Shown here piece by piece: positions 18,021 to 27,921 of a stretch of DNA of 64,000 bases. Made by a program: the position numbers and the translations under genes. The notes beneath the pieces are model-generated. The model saw only the letters and a list, made by a program, of their open reading frames with translations. It did no database searches and was not told the DNA's origin. The first letter of the stretch is position 1. The number at the start of each line of letters is the position of its first letter. The DNA is from Asticcacaulis sp. (GTDB lineage: Bacteria; Pseudomonadota; Alphaproteobacteria; Caulobacterales; Caulobacteraceae): the NCBI GenBank assembly GCA_024707255.1, contig JANQAC010000002.1:552001-616000 (forward strand). Reading direction: 5' to 3'.

Positions 18021-19904
18021 TTATGGCCGCCAGACATAGGGCGCGGTGGAGGTGACTTCCGGCACCGGCACGGTCAGGTCGCCGCCCTGTTTCGGATCGG
18101 CCTGCGATGACTTATCGACAAAGCCGCTGTAGACGCCCGTACTGAGCTTGGGACCGCCACGCACCTCGGCATCGCCAAGAATTTCGGCCGTGCCGGACAG
18201 TTCGGTGCCGGGCTCGAAGCCGCCGATGCCGAGGAAGGTGGTTTCGACCCCGGCATTGTCTTTGACCGTCACGCCGTCATCAATAATGCTCATGGCGCCA
18301 ATGACGGCATTGCCGGAGACCGTGCCGCCGCGCACCAGGGCGTGGTCCTCGATGCGGGCATTGCCCTTGACCGTACCGCCAAGAACGCGCGCGTAAGGTC
18401 CGACATAGACGGAAGGCTCGACATGGGCCGCATTGCTGACCCAGCCACCGCCATTGGCCTGGATATGGCCATTTGCGCCGGGCGTGTAACCCGCTTCGTA
18501 ACCCTGAGGCAGGGCGCCGGTCAGTTGCACCATCCACGGATAGCGGTAGATGGAATAGTACGCCTGGTCCCACTGTATCTTCTGTTGGCTGGAGGGCGTG
18601 CCGACCACGACCATATAGACCGCCTGGTCGCCGGACTTGAGATCGAAAGACAGGTCGCCATCGGCGCCGCCCATCAACGGGCCGTAGCGCGGCGTGCCGT
18701 CAGCCTGGATGGCGACCACACCCCAGCGCCAGTCGGAATCGGGCTGCGGTATCGACGCCGGATCATTGGTGAAGCCGGGCAGGGTGGTGGCGGCCGGTGC
18801 CGCCTGGACCACGCCGCGGAACTTGACGGTGACCTTGGTGGCGCCGGCATCCGGCATCAGGCGCACGACATTATAACCCCAGCGCTGTGGCGCCCAGGCA
18901 TTGGGCACGGCGAAGCGGCGCTGGCCGAGGTCCATCGGATCGAGCGCCGTCACACGCAGGGCCCGCTGGCCGTCGCGCTGGTCATAGGAACCATATTTGG
19001 CGCGGTAGGTCGGGGCTTCGTCATTGCCGTCTTGGTCGACATAGTCCCAGGTGATGTTGCGCAAAGCCCATTCGCCGAATTCATCATTGAGGTCGGCGAC
19101 TGACCATTTCTGATTGCGCATCAGGGTGCTGAACGGGTCTTCCTCCAGATAACCGGCCTGGTCGGGCTTCAGGCCATTGGCCCACAGGTTGTTGACGGCC
19201 TGATAGCCGTACTTGTCCTTGAGATATTCGAGAAACTGCCAGTTGCAGTAACGATCACGCGTCGAGCCGTAATAGAGGTGCGGGAAATTGACCAGCAGTT
19301 CGGAGCAGTGCACCTCGTTGCGGTATTCCGGCATCTGGTGGGCCATCCAGTTGGCATGGCCTTCCCACAGCCAGCCGACATATTTGCCATCGCGGAAACT
19401 GCGCGTCGAACCCTGCAGCGCATGGGTAAATTCGTGCGCCAGTCCCCAGTGGTCTTTCAGCGCGAGTGGTCCGATCCACATGCCCATGTCGCGGTCACCG
19501 GTCGGGCCGCCGGTCAGGCCAAAGGTCGGATCGAGATTGATATTGGCCTTGTGCTTGGTGGCGGTGTCGCAATAGGGCTCGGGGAACTTGATCTGGCCGA
19601 TGAAGGTGGTCCAGACGGTCTCCAGATAGTCTCCGGCCGAGACGGCGTCGGCCTTGTTCACACCGCCGTCCTTCCAGCGAAAGGCAAAATGCGCCGTCTC
19701 GTACTGGACCTTTTGCTCGTCCGGCGTGCCGGAAACCACCGTCCAGGTACCGGCCACGCAGGCACCGGTGACCGGAGGCGTGACGGGCAGCGTCACCGGT
19801 GGAGTCTGGGCGGAAGCCGAACCGCCACCGCATCCCGTGAGAAACGCGCAGACCGGCAGCAAGGCAAGGAGGGATACGCGGGCACTCAAGGGATGGCGGA
19901 GCAT
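18021..19904 (-). CDS. Secreted Svx/AvrXca-like lipoprotein with gluzincin-type HExxH motif
   Basis: This 627-residue protein has a lipoprotein signal (LLPVCAFLTGC, Cys25) followed by a Gly/Ser and Pro/Thr-rich linker. The catalytic-like core carries HWGLAHEFTHALQGS (HExxH) and, about 35 residues later, LWEGHANWMAHQ, whose Glu could be the third zinc ligand. The sequence resembles the Svx/AvrXca virulence/avirulence family (DUF6055-like). The last 130 residues (HVEPSVYVGPYARVLGGTVK onward) show a V-x-G-N/D periodicity like a left-handed beta-helix. It begins 12 bases after the GH127 gene, in the same transcript. Protease activity is inferred, not shown. Confidence 0.75.
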   Translation of the reverse strand: MLRHPLSARVSLLALLPVCAFLTGCGGGSASAQTPPVTLPVTPPVTGACVAGTWTVVSGTPDEQKVQYETAHFAFRWKDGGVNKADAVSAGDYLETVWTTFIGQIKFPEPYCDTATKHKANINLDPTFGLTGGPTGDRDMGMWIGPLALKDHWGLAHEFTHALQGSTRSFRDGKYVGWLWEGHANWMAHQMPEYRNEVHCSELLVNFPHLYYGSTRDRYCNWQFLEYLKDKYGYQAVNNLWANGLKPDQAGYLEEDPFSTLMRNQKWSVADLNDEFGEWALRNITWDYVDQDGNDEAPTYRAKYGSYDQRDGQRALRVTALDPMDLGQRRFAVPNAWAPQRWGYNVVRLMPDAGATKVTVKFRGVVQAAPAATTLPGFTNDPASIPQPDSDWRWGVVAIQADGTPRYGPLMGGADGDLSFDLKSGDQAVYMVVVGTPSSQQKIQWDQAYYSIYRYPWMVQLTGALPQGYEAGYTPGANGHIQANGGGWVSNAAHVEPSVYVGPYARVLGGTVKGNARIEDHALVRGGTVSGNAVIGAMSIIDDGVTVKDNAGVETTFLGIGGFEPGTELSGTAEILGDAEVRGGPKLSTGVYSGFVDKSSQADPKQGGDLTVPVPEVTSTAPYVWRP

Positions 19905-19916
19905 GGACAGGCTTTC

Positions 19917-22292
19917 TTAAGCGGTGGTACCGGCGGGCGCGGCGGTGAACAGCAGGATGTCGAACACCATGGCGGTGGAGCGGCCTTCCTTCGGCACCAG
20001 CTTGACGGTCACCGAGGTCTTGCCCTGGGTCAGGGCTTCCGGCACCGGATACTGCTCGTCGAAGAACTCACCCGGCTTCATCGGTGTCTTGTGCGAGACC
20101 GTGGTCAGCAACTGGCCGTCGATCAGGATATCGAAATCACAGCGATCATCGCCCCAATAGGTCGCCTGCATCACCAGCGGACCGGGCTTGACGTTCATGG
20201 TGAAGGACATGAAGCCGCCGGAGCGGGCGTCACGACCATTGCGGCCGCGATAGGTGCCGGGCCAGGAAACGTCCGATTCGAGATTGTGGTCGCGTTCGGC
20301 CTGCATTTCGCCGAGGTGCATGACGTCCACCGAACGGGCGGCGAGATCGCGCTGGCGGGCCTGTTCGGCCAGGAAGGCGGCTTCCTCGACCTTCCACGCC
20401 GCATCATCGAACGCCTTGAAGTAGACTGCGCTGCGACGTTCCCACTGGCTGTAGAAGGGCACGATCTTCAGTTCGCCGGGCCGGCCGATGCCGACCGTCT
20501 TGAACTCGGCCTTTTCGATGGCCACCGGCGCGAAGCCGGCCAGCAGGTTATCGCCCACCAGGGCCGGATCGGTCGCCTTGTAATCGTCATCGACCGAGGC
20601 GAGGTCCGCAGCCATTACCATGGGGCCGCGCAGGATCGCCACCACACCCGGATTATCCGAGGTCGGCTCGATATGCAGGTCCATCGGCAGGCCGAGCGCC
20701 AGGCTGTCGCCGGCCTGCCAGACGCGATCGACGATCAGGTAACCATTGTCACGCGCGGCTTCGACTGGCTTGCCGTTCAGTTTGAGCGCGGCGGTGCGCG
20801 CCCAGCCAGGCACGCGCAGGGCCAGCTTGAAACGCGCCGGACGACGCAGACTGGTCAGGCTCAGCTTGACCGCGCCCTCATAGGGATAGCCGGTATCGAG
20901 GCGAAGGATGGCGCTCTTGCCGGCCCACTTGGCGGTCGAGGGAATATAGAGATTGACGAACAGGGTATCCGCTGTCTGCCAGTAGATCGACTCGGCGTGC
21001 TTGGCGTGGCTTTCCATGCCGGTGCCGTGGCAGCAGGTCCAGTTATCGACCGGATCGGAGAAGCCGCGGGCAGCACCCGTGAACAGCGGCGTCATGTAGG
21101 AGAACATGCCGGTCTTCGGGTTCTGCTGCGCCATGACGTGGTTGAGGTGGGCGCGCTCGAAATAATCGAAATAGGCGGCGTCCGGTGACCAGCGATACAT
21201 GTCGCGGGTCAGCTTCATCATGTTGTAGGTGGCGCAGTGTTCGCAGGTCGCCTCGGTGATGTGCTTTGAAATGGTGTCCGGCTCGAAGAAGTATTCGCGG
21301 TCGCCATTGCCGCCGATGACAAACGAATGGTGCTTGGTCACGCGCTCCCAGAAAAAGGCAGAGGCCGTGTGGTAATCGGCCTTGCCGGTGACGTCGTACA
21401 GGCGCGCCAGGCCCAGTACCTTCGGGATATTGGTGTTGGAATGGATATTGGCCAGCTTGTCCTGCTTCGCCACCAGCGAATCCAGCACCTTGTGGTGATA
21501 AAGACGCTCGGACAGCTTCAGCCAGCGCGGGTCGTTGGTGCGCTGGTAAAGTTCAGCGAAGCTGTCATTGATGCCACCGTGCTCGCAGTTCAGCACCTCC
21601 TGTACCTGGGCGTCGGTCAGGGCGGCGAACACCTTGTCGATATAGCCGCCGAGATTGACCGCTACCGGAATGGCCTTGTCGAGGCCGCAGAGCGCCTGAA
21701 CATCGAACAGGCCGCTATAGAGCTTGTGCCAGTTATAGAAGGGCACCCAGCAGCCATTGAGGTCGAAACCGGCCGAGCGGATATCGCCGGCCATGATCTC
21801 CGGGAAGATCTCCTTGCCATCGACGACCGTGCCGTTTTTGCGCTTCCTGAGGAAGCCGGCGACATAGCCATCGCCCTGGGCGCCCTGGATCAGGGCCAGT
21901 TCATCGATGACGTAGGCGGCGCGTTGTTTCAGCACCGGATCACCCGTCTGGGCATACATCAGCGCGATGGCGGAGAGATAGTGACCCAGGCTGTGACCGG
22001 CGATGGTGTCCTGCTCCCAGCCGCCATAGGGTTCCGCCTTGGGTTTCAGCCCGGCACCTTTGCGGAAATTGTGCAGGAAACGGTCGGGCTCCAGGGTCAC
22101 CAGATAGGTGTGGTTGACATCGAGCGCGGTCTTGTAGGGCGAGGGCAGGAGACGGACATCCGAAAGTGGCAGGCTGCTGATTTTTTGCGGTGTCATATTG
22201 CCGGCAAGGCTGCGGCTTGAAAACAGGCCAAACCCCGCGAAAGCCGCCGTTGCGGTTAAGATTTGGCGACGATTGCCGGTCAGATTGGCCAT
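19917..22292 (-). CDS. Beta-L-arabinofuranosidase-like GH127 (DUF1680)
   Basis: This 791-residue protein is preceded by a perfect ribosome site (TGGAGG, 6 bases before ATG 22292), which decides against the longer upstream frame. The leader GNRRQILTATAAFAGFGLF is Tat-like. The alpha/alpha-barrel carries EPYGGWEQDTIAGHSLGHYL, NCEHGGINDSFAELY, TEATCEHCATYNMMKL and DNWTCCHGTGMESHAKH. The adjacent Cys pair and the CEHC cysteine match the zinc-thiolate site of HypBA1, where a Cys is the nucleophile. It removes beta-linked L-arabinofuranose, as found on hydroxyproline-rich proteins and some arabinans. An operator-like site lies 28 bases upstream. Confidence 0.87.
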   Translation of the reverse strand: MANLTGNRRQILTATAAFAGFGLFSSRSLAGNMTPQKISSLPLSDVRLLPSPYKTALDVNHTYLVTLEPDRFLHNFRKGAGLKPKAEPYGGWEQDTIAGHSLGHYLSAIALMYAQTGDPVLKQRAAYVIDELALIQGAQGDGYVAGFLRKRKNGTVVDGKEIFPEIMAGDIRSAGFDLNGCWVPFYNWHKLYSGLFDVQALCGLDKAIPVAVNLGGYIDKVFAALTDAQVQEVLNCEHGGINDSFAELYQRTNDPRWLKLSERLYHHKVLDSLVAKQDKLANIHSNTNIPKVLGLARLYDVTGKADYHTASAFFWERVTKHHSFVIGGNGDREYFFEPDTISKHITEATCEHCATYNMMKLTRDMYRWSPDAAYFDYFERAHLNHVMAQQNPKTGMFSYMTPLFTGAARGFSDPVDNWTCCHGTGMESHAKHAESIYWQTADTLFVNLYIPSTAKWAGKSAILRLDTGYPYEGAVKLSLTSLRRPARFKLALRVPGWARTAALKLNGKPVEAARDNGYLIVDRVWQAGDSLALGLPMDLHIEPTSDNPGVVAILRGPMVMAADLASVDDDYKATDPALVGDNLLAGFAPVAIEKAEFKTVGIGRPGELKIVPFYSQWERRSAVYFKAFDDAAWKVEEAAFLAEQARQRDLAARSVDVMHLGEMQAERDHNLESDVSWPGTYRGRNGRDARSGGFMSFTMNVKPGPLVMQATYWGDDRCDFDILIDGQLLTTVSHKTPMKPGEFFDEQYPVPEALTQGKTSVTVKLVPKEGRSTAMVFDILLFTAAPAGTTA

Positions 22293-22319
22293 TTTTACCT
22301 CCAGTTGTCGGACAATTTG

Positions 22320-22332
22320 GTATACGATATAC
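22320..22332. promoter_or_regulatory. Operator-like inverted repeat a (GTATA-CGA-TATAC)
   Basis: A perfect 5-base inverted repeat with a 3-base centre lies 28 bases upstream of the GH127 start. It is one of the five GTATA-N3-TATA(C/A) sites in the 22-40 kb region and probably binds the GntR/FCD regulator at 34499. Confidence 0.6.
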
Positions 22333-22617
22333 GCTGAATTGCAAGCCTTAAAGCGCAAATTTGCCGTAATCCGGCGGTGTTTTCGGATAAAAAACGTCTG
22401 CTTCTGGCCGGATTTTTTATGACGAGCCATAAAAGAGTCTTCTATATTTTTGTAATACCCGTTCAAGCCGTTCAAATTTTTATAAATATATACAGTTGGT
22501 TATGGGTAACCTACGGTTCTGTTCCTATATATGGAATACGGGTGGGGGGCTGCCCTAGATGTGTTGCATATTGGTTACATTAAATTGTCATGTTATTGGA
22601 TTTGTCATGATATTGCC

Positions 22618-22630
22618 GTATATCGTATAA
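22618..22630. promoter_or_regulatory. Operator-like inverted repeat b (GTATA-TCG-TATAA)
   Basis: This copy lies 70 bases upstream of the TBDR start at 22701. It is followed by AAATATTTTGACGG, so it sits just upstream of a TTGACG -35-like hexamer (22637-22642). It is identical over its 13 bases to site c. Confidence 0.6.
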
Positions 22631-22700
22631 AATATTTTGACGGCCCCCGATTTTCATGTCCACATCGTGACATCAGTTTTTTGAAGACGGGGAAGACCGA

Positions 22701-25608
22701 ATGTTAACGACACGAGTGAGTAAAACCGTACTGCTGGCCGCCACCGGTCTGGCCGCGGCCATGATCTGCGCGCCGGCCCTGGCGCAGGAGGCCACAGGGA
22801 CGCCAGAGCCGACCGCCGCCGAAAAGGCCGCTACCGCCCAGGCCGAAGCCCAGAGCGATGAGGTCATCATCGTCAAGGGGCTGCGCAAGAGCCTGAAATC
22901 AGCCGTGGATCGTAAGCGCAAGGCGGCCCAGATCGTCGATTCGGTCGATGCCGAAGACGCCGGCAAGCTGCCGGATAATAATGTCATCGAAGCTATTGCA
23001 CGCGTTACCGGCGTGCAGATCGAGCGGGAACGCGGCGAGGGCAGCGGCCTTAAAATTCGTGGCATGGAAGATGTCCAGACGACCCTAAATGGTTCGCCGA
23101 ACAATACCGGTGTTGGTCGCGCTGCTTCGCTCAACGATATCCCCGCCGAATTGCTGAAATCAGTGCAAGTTTATAAGAACCGCACGGCCGATCAGGTCGA
23201 AGGCGGCATCGCCGGTACGGTCAACGTCGATCTGCGCCGTCCGTTCGACCTGCCGAAGAAATGGACCTTTGCGGGCAGTATCCGCAATGTCTATGCCGAT
23301 GTCGGCAGCACGGAAAGCCCCTATGCGTCCGCTCTGGTATCCAAGCGCTGGGATACGCCGATCGGGGAAATGGGCTTCCTGCTGAACGCCTCTTTCCAGA
23401 AGAATAATTACAAGGAACAGTGGGTCACGTCGGAAACGCCATATGACTTCCGCTGGTGGCCGACCCAGTTGGCCAGCCTGCCGGCCGATCTTCAGGACAC
23501 GAACAAGCCCTTCGAACCGGGCGATGTGATCGCGCCCTACAAGGTCCAGAACGGTATCCAGGTCGGGACCGTCAAGCGCAATTCGTACAATGCCGCCTTC
23601 CAGTGGCGTGCGACGGAAAATCTGGACTTCCTGATCGAGGCTTCGGGTTTCAACGCGGATGAAAACCGCGCGGACGATTTCCTGGAAGCGCGTATTAAGG
23701 ACAGCCCTGGCACCCTGTCAAATATCGTCTTCATGCCGGACGGTCACACAATCAAGTCCGTGACATCGACTGATCCGAATCCGAATGATGGCGATATCCT
23801 GCCGATCGGGCCTTTCGCCCGCGATAACGTCATCACCACGCGCAATACCCGCGTCAATTTCGAGGCGCACTACAATAAGGACCGCTGGACGGTTAATTTT
23901 GGTGCCTATCGTGACGAGAACCGCCTGGACCTCGACTGGTATCAGCAGTTGCTTCGTATGAAGAACATGGGATCGGTCAATTTCGACTTCGCCTCCGACA
24001 AGATGGTGGAGCCGGGGCCTTACCTGCAATTCTTCGACACGGCCGGCAATCCCTATGATTTCAGCAACAAGGACAACTATTATGTCCGCGAAATCGAGAA
24101 CGGAAAGGGCTACGAAACCAGCACGGAAAACGTTTTTTCGCTTGATGGCACCTATCGGGTCAGCGATGACAAGCTGATCCGCAGCGTCCAGATGGGGGTT
24201 CGTAAAACCACCCGTGATGCCGAACGTCTTTACGGTTATCGCTATGCCGGCTTTGCCGACGCCAAGGCGATCCTGCTGAATGATTTCCCCGGCGGCACCA
24301 ACACCAACACCATCTTTGCCGATGTGCCGGGCTATCAATCGGCGCAATGGTATCGCATGTCGCTTGACAGCTATCTGGCCAATTTCGACGCGATCCGCGC
24401 CCTGGCCTCCGATCCGGCCACCCTGTCCTATGGTGGTGGCGGCGCATGGGATCCGGCGACCGGTGCCGTACCGGCCACGGAACAATGGTCGACCGCTGAG
24501 GTTCAGACCGAGCGCATGATGGGCTCGTTCACGACCCAGGAAAACACCGCGGCGATCTATGCCCAGATATTCTATGGCTTCAAGATCGGCAATATCCCCG
24601 TCGATGGGGTGATCGGTGGCCGCGAGGTCCATACCTGGGGCAACAGTTTCTCCTATGATCGTCAGATCAACTGGGTGGCGAATCCTGCTTATGACCCTAC
24701 AGACACGAGCCCGACCGCTGCGCCAGAACTGATCGTCGGCACGCCTGACGCTCTCATGGTGCCGCGCACGACCGAACTGGATTACAAGGACTTCCTGCCC
24801 AGCGCCCACGCCGTGGTTCACTTCACGCCGAAACTGCAGTTCCGCGTGGCCTACTCGTTCAACGTTCAGCGCCCCCGCTTCGATCAGGCGACGTCCTTCA
24901 CCTTCCTCGACGCGGGCAATAGCAGCTCGAATGCTGGCGGCGGCTGGGGCGGTAACGCCAATCTGAAGGCGAACAAGGAAGATAACTATGACGCATCGTT
25001 GGAATATTATTTCGGTCGTGGCAGCGTTATCTCCTTCGCCGCTTATCTGAAGAAGCCAGACGGCTTTATCTATGACTCTACTGAACTGGAAACCATTGAT
25101 GGCAAGCAGTATAATATTACCCGTCCACGCAATGCCAGCCCCGGCACTTTCCAGGGCTACGAGTTCAACGCGCAGGGCTTTTTTCGACTTCCTGCCTGGC
25201 AAACTCGCTAACTTTGGCGGCCAGTTCAACTACACCTACAACCAGGTCGCTAAGATCGATTATCCGGGTGATGACGATAATGCGGTCGGCAACTCGAAAT
25301 ACACCTATAACCTGATGTTGTATTACGATACGCCGCAGTTCAGCGCCCGTGTCGCCTATAACTACCGCGACCGGTTCCGCGCCTGGGCTTTGCCTGAGTT
25401 CTCGGAGTACTCGCCCTACGTGGAGGCCACTTCGCGTCTCGATGCGGCGGTCAACTGGACGCCGGTCAAGTATATGACGCTCAGCCTGGAAGGTACCAAC
25501 CTGCTCCAGAACAACACCAAGATGTACTGGGGAGAGCAAAAGCTGCTGCCGCAGGGGATGCGTGTTCAGGCCCGCACCGTTCAGGTTAGCGCGCGTTTCC
25601 GCTACTGA
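22701..25608 (+). CDS. TonB-dependent receptor of the arabinose-glycan locus (frameshifted)
   Basis: The receptor has a signal peptide (LLAATGLAAAMICAPALAQ), a VIIVKGLRKSLKSAVDRKRK N-box, a plug domain (KLPDNNVIEAIARVTGVQIE, LKIRGMEDVQTTLNG, GGIAGTVNVDLRRP) and a barrel. The frame breaks at a T6 run (25179-25184): with five T residues the protein reads NAQGFFDFLPGKLANFGGQF and continues to the terminal aromatic strand VSARFRY at 25608. Length is then about 968 residues. It is preceded by operator b and lies divergent to GH127. Import of arabino-oligosaccharides is inferred from the neighbours. Either a sequencing error or a real lesion explains the shift. Confidence 0.86.
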
Positions 25609-25627
25609 TCTGATATCCACCAAAAGC

Positions 25628-25660
25628 AAAACCCCCGCCGGGCGACCGGCGGGGGTTTTT
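25628..25660. terminator. Bidirectional rho-independent terminator
   Basis: AAAACCCCCGCCGG (25628-25641) and CCGGCGGGGGTTTT (25646-25659) form a 14-base perfect stem with a GCGA loop, with A and T tracts on both sides. It serves the TBDR on one strand and the halogenase-like gene on the other. Confidence 0.9.
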
Positions 25661-25677
25661 GTTGGATTGTCAAAAAA

Positions 25678-27189
25678 TCAGATAGTGACCAGTTGCGGGG
25701 AAGGGCAGGCCCTGGCGACATAGTCGTCGTGCAGGGGCATGGCATTGGCCAGGCCCGCCGTGCCTTCGCGGACGCGGTCCATGCGCCAGCGGAATTCATC
25801 CTCAGGCATCAGGTCGGCGACGGGGTGATAGGATTTCGGCGTCAGGCCCTGTCCGATCAGAACGGCGAACCAGCTTGCTTCCTTGAACAGTTCGTCAGGT
25901 TTCACCAGCGAGAGATTGTGTTGCGTGAAGCTTTCCAGCCGGGCTTTCAGGCTGTCGGGGATATCCATATGTTTGCAATAGGCCCAGAAAGGCGTGTCCT
26001 CGCGCTGAGTGATCTTGTAGTGCGCGATCAGGAAGTCCTTCACATCGTCATAGGCGAACAGCATCTCGGCGTTGAAGCTGTTGCGCAAGCTGTCCGTGAT
26101 CCGGTCGCGCGGGAAAAAACGGATCAGCTTCATGATCGCTTCCTGCACCAGATGGATCGAGGTCGATTCCAGCGGCTCCAGGAAGCCGCTGGCCAGGCCG
26201 ATGGCGACGACATTACGGTTCCATTGCAGCTTGCGGTGGCCGGTGGTGAAGCGGATGATGCGCGGATCGGCCTGGGGTTTGCCATCCAGCCGTTGCAGTA
26301 GAAGCTCGGCAGCCTTGTCTTCGGAAAGGTAGTTTTCGCAGAAGACATAGCCGTTACCAGTGCGGTGCTGGAGCGGGATGCGCCATTGCCAGCCGGCTTC
26401 GCGGGCGGTCAGTTGGGTGTAGGGCGTGACCGGCTTTACCTTATCGCACGGCACGGCGGCGGCACGGTTGCACGGCAGCCAATGGCTCCAGTCGGTATAG
26501 CCGGTCTTGAGTGTCTGTTCGATCAACAGGCCGCGGAAGCCGGAGCAGTCGATAAACAAATCGCCGGTGATGGTCTGGCCGCTTTCCAGCGTGACCGAGG
26601 CGATATCGCCCGTTTCCGGATGCTGCGTGACGGTGGTGATCCGGCCTTCCTGGCGGACCACGCCGCGCGCCTCTGAATAACGGCGCAGGAATTTGGCATA
26701 GAGCGAGGCGTCGAAATGGAAGGCGTAGTTGACGTTCGGCGCTTTCGGATTGATCTCGCTCATGCGGCCGAAGCGGCCCATGCGGGCGGCAACGGTCTGC
26801 GGATTGAACAGGCCGAAATCGGCTGATCCGCCAGCCAGGCGATAACGCATCCAGTAATGGGTGAAATTGACGTTCATATCGACGCCATAGACGCCGAACG
26901 GGTGGAAATACTCGCTGCCAGGCGCCGACCAGTCGAGGAAGCGCAGGCCCAGCTTGAAGGTGGCATTGGTCTCCTTCATGAACCGGTTTTCGTCGAGTTC
27001 AAGAAGCGTGTTGAATTCCTGGATGGTCGGGATGGTGGCTTCTCCGACCCCGACCGTGCCGATTTCATCCGACTCGATCAGGGTGACGCTGTACTTTTGC
27101 GTGCCGAAGACTTTCGAGAGCGCCGAGGCGGCCATCCAGCCGGACGTACCGCCGCCCACAACCACGATTTTACGAATAGTCTCTGTCAT
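25678..27189 (-). CDS. Flavin-dependent tryptophan-halogenase-like protein
   Basis: This 503-residue protein has the FAD-binding VVGGGTSGWMAASAL loop (residues 10-24), the GVGEATIPTIQ segment, a Lys at position 79 in NATFKLGLRF (equivalent to the hypohalite-activating Lys79 of PrnA), the WQWRIPLQHR motif (family WxWxIP) and EPLESTSIHLVQ containing Glu341. All key halogenase residues therefore seem present. ATG 27189 is preferred over GTG 27195 because AAGG lies at a proper distance. Homologues are widespread beside TBDRs in Caulobacter and Xanthomonas sugar loci, where their substrate is unknown. It shares the control region with the divergent gene at 27331. Confidence 0.87.
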   Translation of the reverse strand: MTETIRKIVVVGGGTSGWMAASALSKVFGTQKYSVTLIESDEIGTVGVGEATIPTIQEFNTLLELDENRFMKETNATFKLGLRFLDWSAPGSEYFHPFGVYGVDMNVNFTHYWMRYRLAGGSADFGLFNPQTVAARMGRFGRMSEINPKAPNVNYAFHFDASLYAKFLRRYSEARGVVRQEGRITTVTQHPETGDIASVTLESGQTITGDLFIDCSGFRGLLIEQTLKTGYTDWSHWLPCNRAAAVPCDKVKPVTPYTQLTAREAGWQWRIPLQHRTGNGYVFCENYLSEDKAAELLLQRLDGKPQADPRIIRFTTGHRKLQWNRNVVAIGLASGFLEPLESTSIHLVQEAIMKLIRFFPRDRITDSLRNSFNAEMLFAYDDVKDFLIAHYKITQREDTPFWAYCKHMDIPDSLKARLESFTQHNLSLVKPDELFKEASWFAVLIGQGLTPKSYHPVADLMPEDEFRWRMDRVREGTAGLANAMPLHDDYVARACPSPQLVTI

Positions 27190-27252
27190 TTGCACGCCTT
27201 AAGAAATGTCCGCGCTGATTATGACCAGCGTAGCGATGATGTCAATTCGGCG

Positions 27253-27265
27253 GTATATCGTATAA
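27253..27265. promoter_or_regulatory. Operator-like inverted repeat c (GTATA-TCG-TATAA)
   Basis: The site lies between the halogenase-like gene and the secreted protein at 27331. It is six bases upstream of TTGACA. Confidence 0.6.
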
Positions 27266-27270
27266 AATAT

Positions 27271-27300
27271 TTGACAGTTTCGGGAAACCGTGCGGAATAA
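27271..27300 (+). promoter_or_regulatory. Candidate promoter for the 27331 operon
   Basis: TTGACA (27271-27276) is followed after 18 bases by GAATAA (27295-27300). Operator c sits immediately upstream, so the regulator could block polymerase. TCTGACAAAA follows at 27303-27312. Confidence 0.5.
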
Positions 27301-27330
27301 AGTCTGACAAAATATACTGGGGGTTTTGAC

Positions 27331-27885
27331 ATGCGGATAGCGAGACTTTTTGCCTTGTGCGCGGGCGTAGCACTGGCGGGCATCGCCCAAACGGCAGGGG
27401 CCGAAACGGTAACGGTCAAGGTGCCGGGTACTTCCATGCCGTGGATTATCAAGAAGAAAAACCCGGACCTGCCTTATGGCAAGGCCGATGGCACGGCACC
27501 GGCGGTGGCGCCGCTCAAACTGACATCCGGCATGTCCTTGCAGATGACGGCCACCGGCTCGACCACGACGGTGGCCGGTGGCGGCAGTTTCGATCCGGGC
27601 GGACAGGCCGAGTTCATCTGTGACGATCATCTGGGCGGTTCCGGGATGCCGTTCCCCAGCATGTACATGTCTCACGGCTTCTATCCGGTGCATCTCAATG
27701 AGTTGGTGGCGATCTTCACCGATGGCAAGGGCAAGATGGTCAAGTCACCGTTCCCGGTTGGCACCGGCCTGACCATTACCGTGCCGGAAGGCGCGGAGGC
27801 GATCCAGTTCGGCCTCAATGACGATATCTATGCCGATAATTCCGGCGAGATCGACGTAACTATCACCCCGGCGGCGGCCCAATAA
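27331..27885 (+). CDS. Secreted beta-sandwich protein, possibly PA-IL-like lectin
   Basis: This 184-residue protein starts with a clear signal peptide (MRIARLFALCAGVALAGIAQ, cleaved after AGA). The mature part is Gly/Pro/Thr-rich and all-beta in character. The end reads AIQFGLNDDIYADNSGEIDV, which resembles the calcium and galactose-binding end of PA-IL (LecA)-like lectins. The middle holds two Asp near a Cys (FICDDHLGGSG). It is first in an operon with the S9 peptidase 36 bases downstream. The lectin assignment is tentative; a carbohydrate-binding role for the locus is plausible. Confidence 0.6.
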   Translation: MRIARLFALCAGVALAGIAQTAGAETVTVKVPGTSMPWIIKKKNPDLPYGKADGTAPAVAPLKLTSGMSLQMTATGSTTTVAGGGSFDPGGQAEFICDDHLGGSGMPFPSMYMSHGFYPVHLNELVAIFTDGKGKMVKSPFPVGTGLTITVPEGAEAIQFGLNDDIYADNSGEIDVTITPAAAQ

Positions 27886-27921
27886 TTCAGACCAATAACT
27901 AATAAACGGCGAGATTTCTCA

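Larger units (their letters stand above)
22293..22700. other. Divergent intergenic region between GH127 and TBDR
   Basis: No gene was found in these 408 AT-rich bases. They contain the two operator-like sites listed separately (22320-22332 and 22618-22630), a GGTTA-TGGG-TAACC inverted repeat (22498-22511), and two copies of TTGTCATG (near 22587 and 22603). The downstream part TAAAATATTTTGACGG, just after the second site, is nearly the same as the one upstream of the gene at 27331 and probably belongs to the promoter. Confidence 0.5.

Noticed and set aside
19278..21188. A 636-codon open frame on the plus strand
   Set aside because: It is antisense to the Svx-like and GH127 genes. Its composition is the mirror of high-GC coding DNA, and it has no recognisable domain or ribosome site.
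22293..22475. A 61-codon N-terminal extension of the first GH127
   Set aside because: It crosses the operator region and lacks a ribosome site, whereas ATG 22292 has GGAGG at the right distance and opens a Tat-like leader.
25179..25184. Programmed ribosomal frameshifting in the TBDR
   Set aside because: A +1 shift is needed and there is no slippery heptamer or downstream structure. TBDRs are not known to use it, and the same kind of lesion occurs in seven other unrelated genes.
23718..25229. A 503-codon minus-strand frame opposite the first arabinose-locus TBDR
   Set aside because: Shadow frame. It even spans the receptor's frameshift, which only shows that high GC keeps minus frames open.
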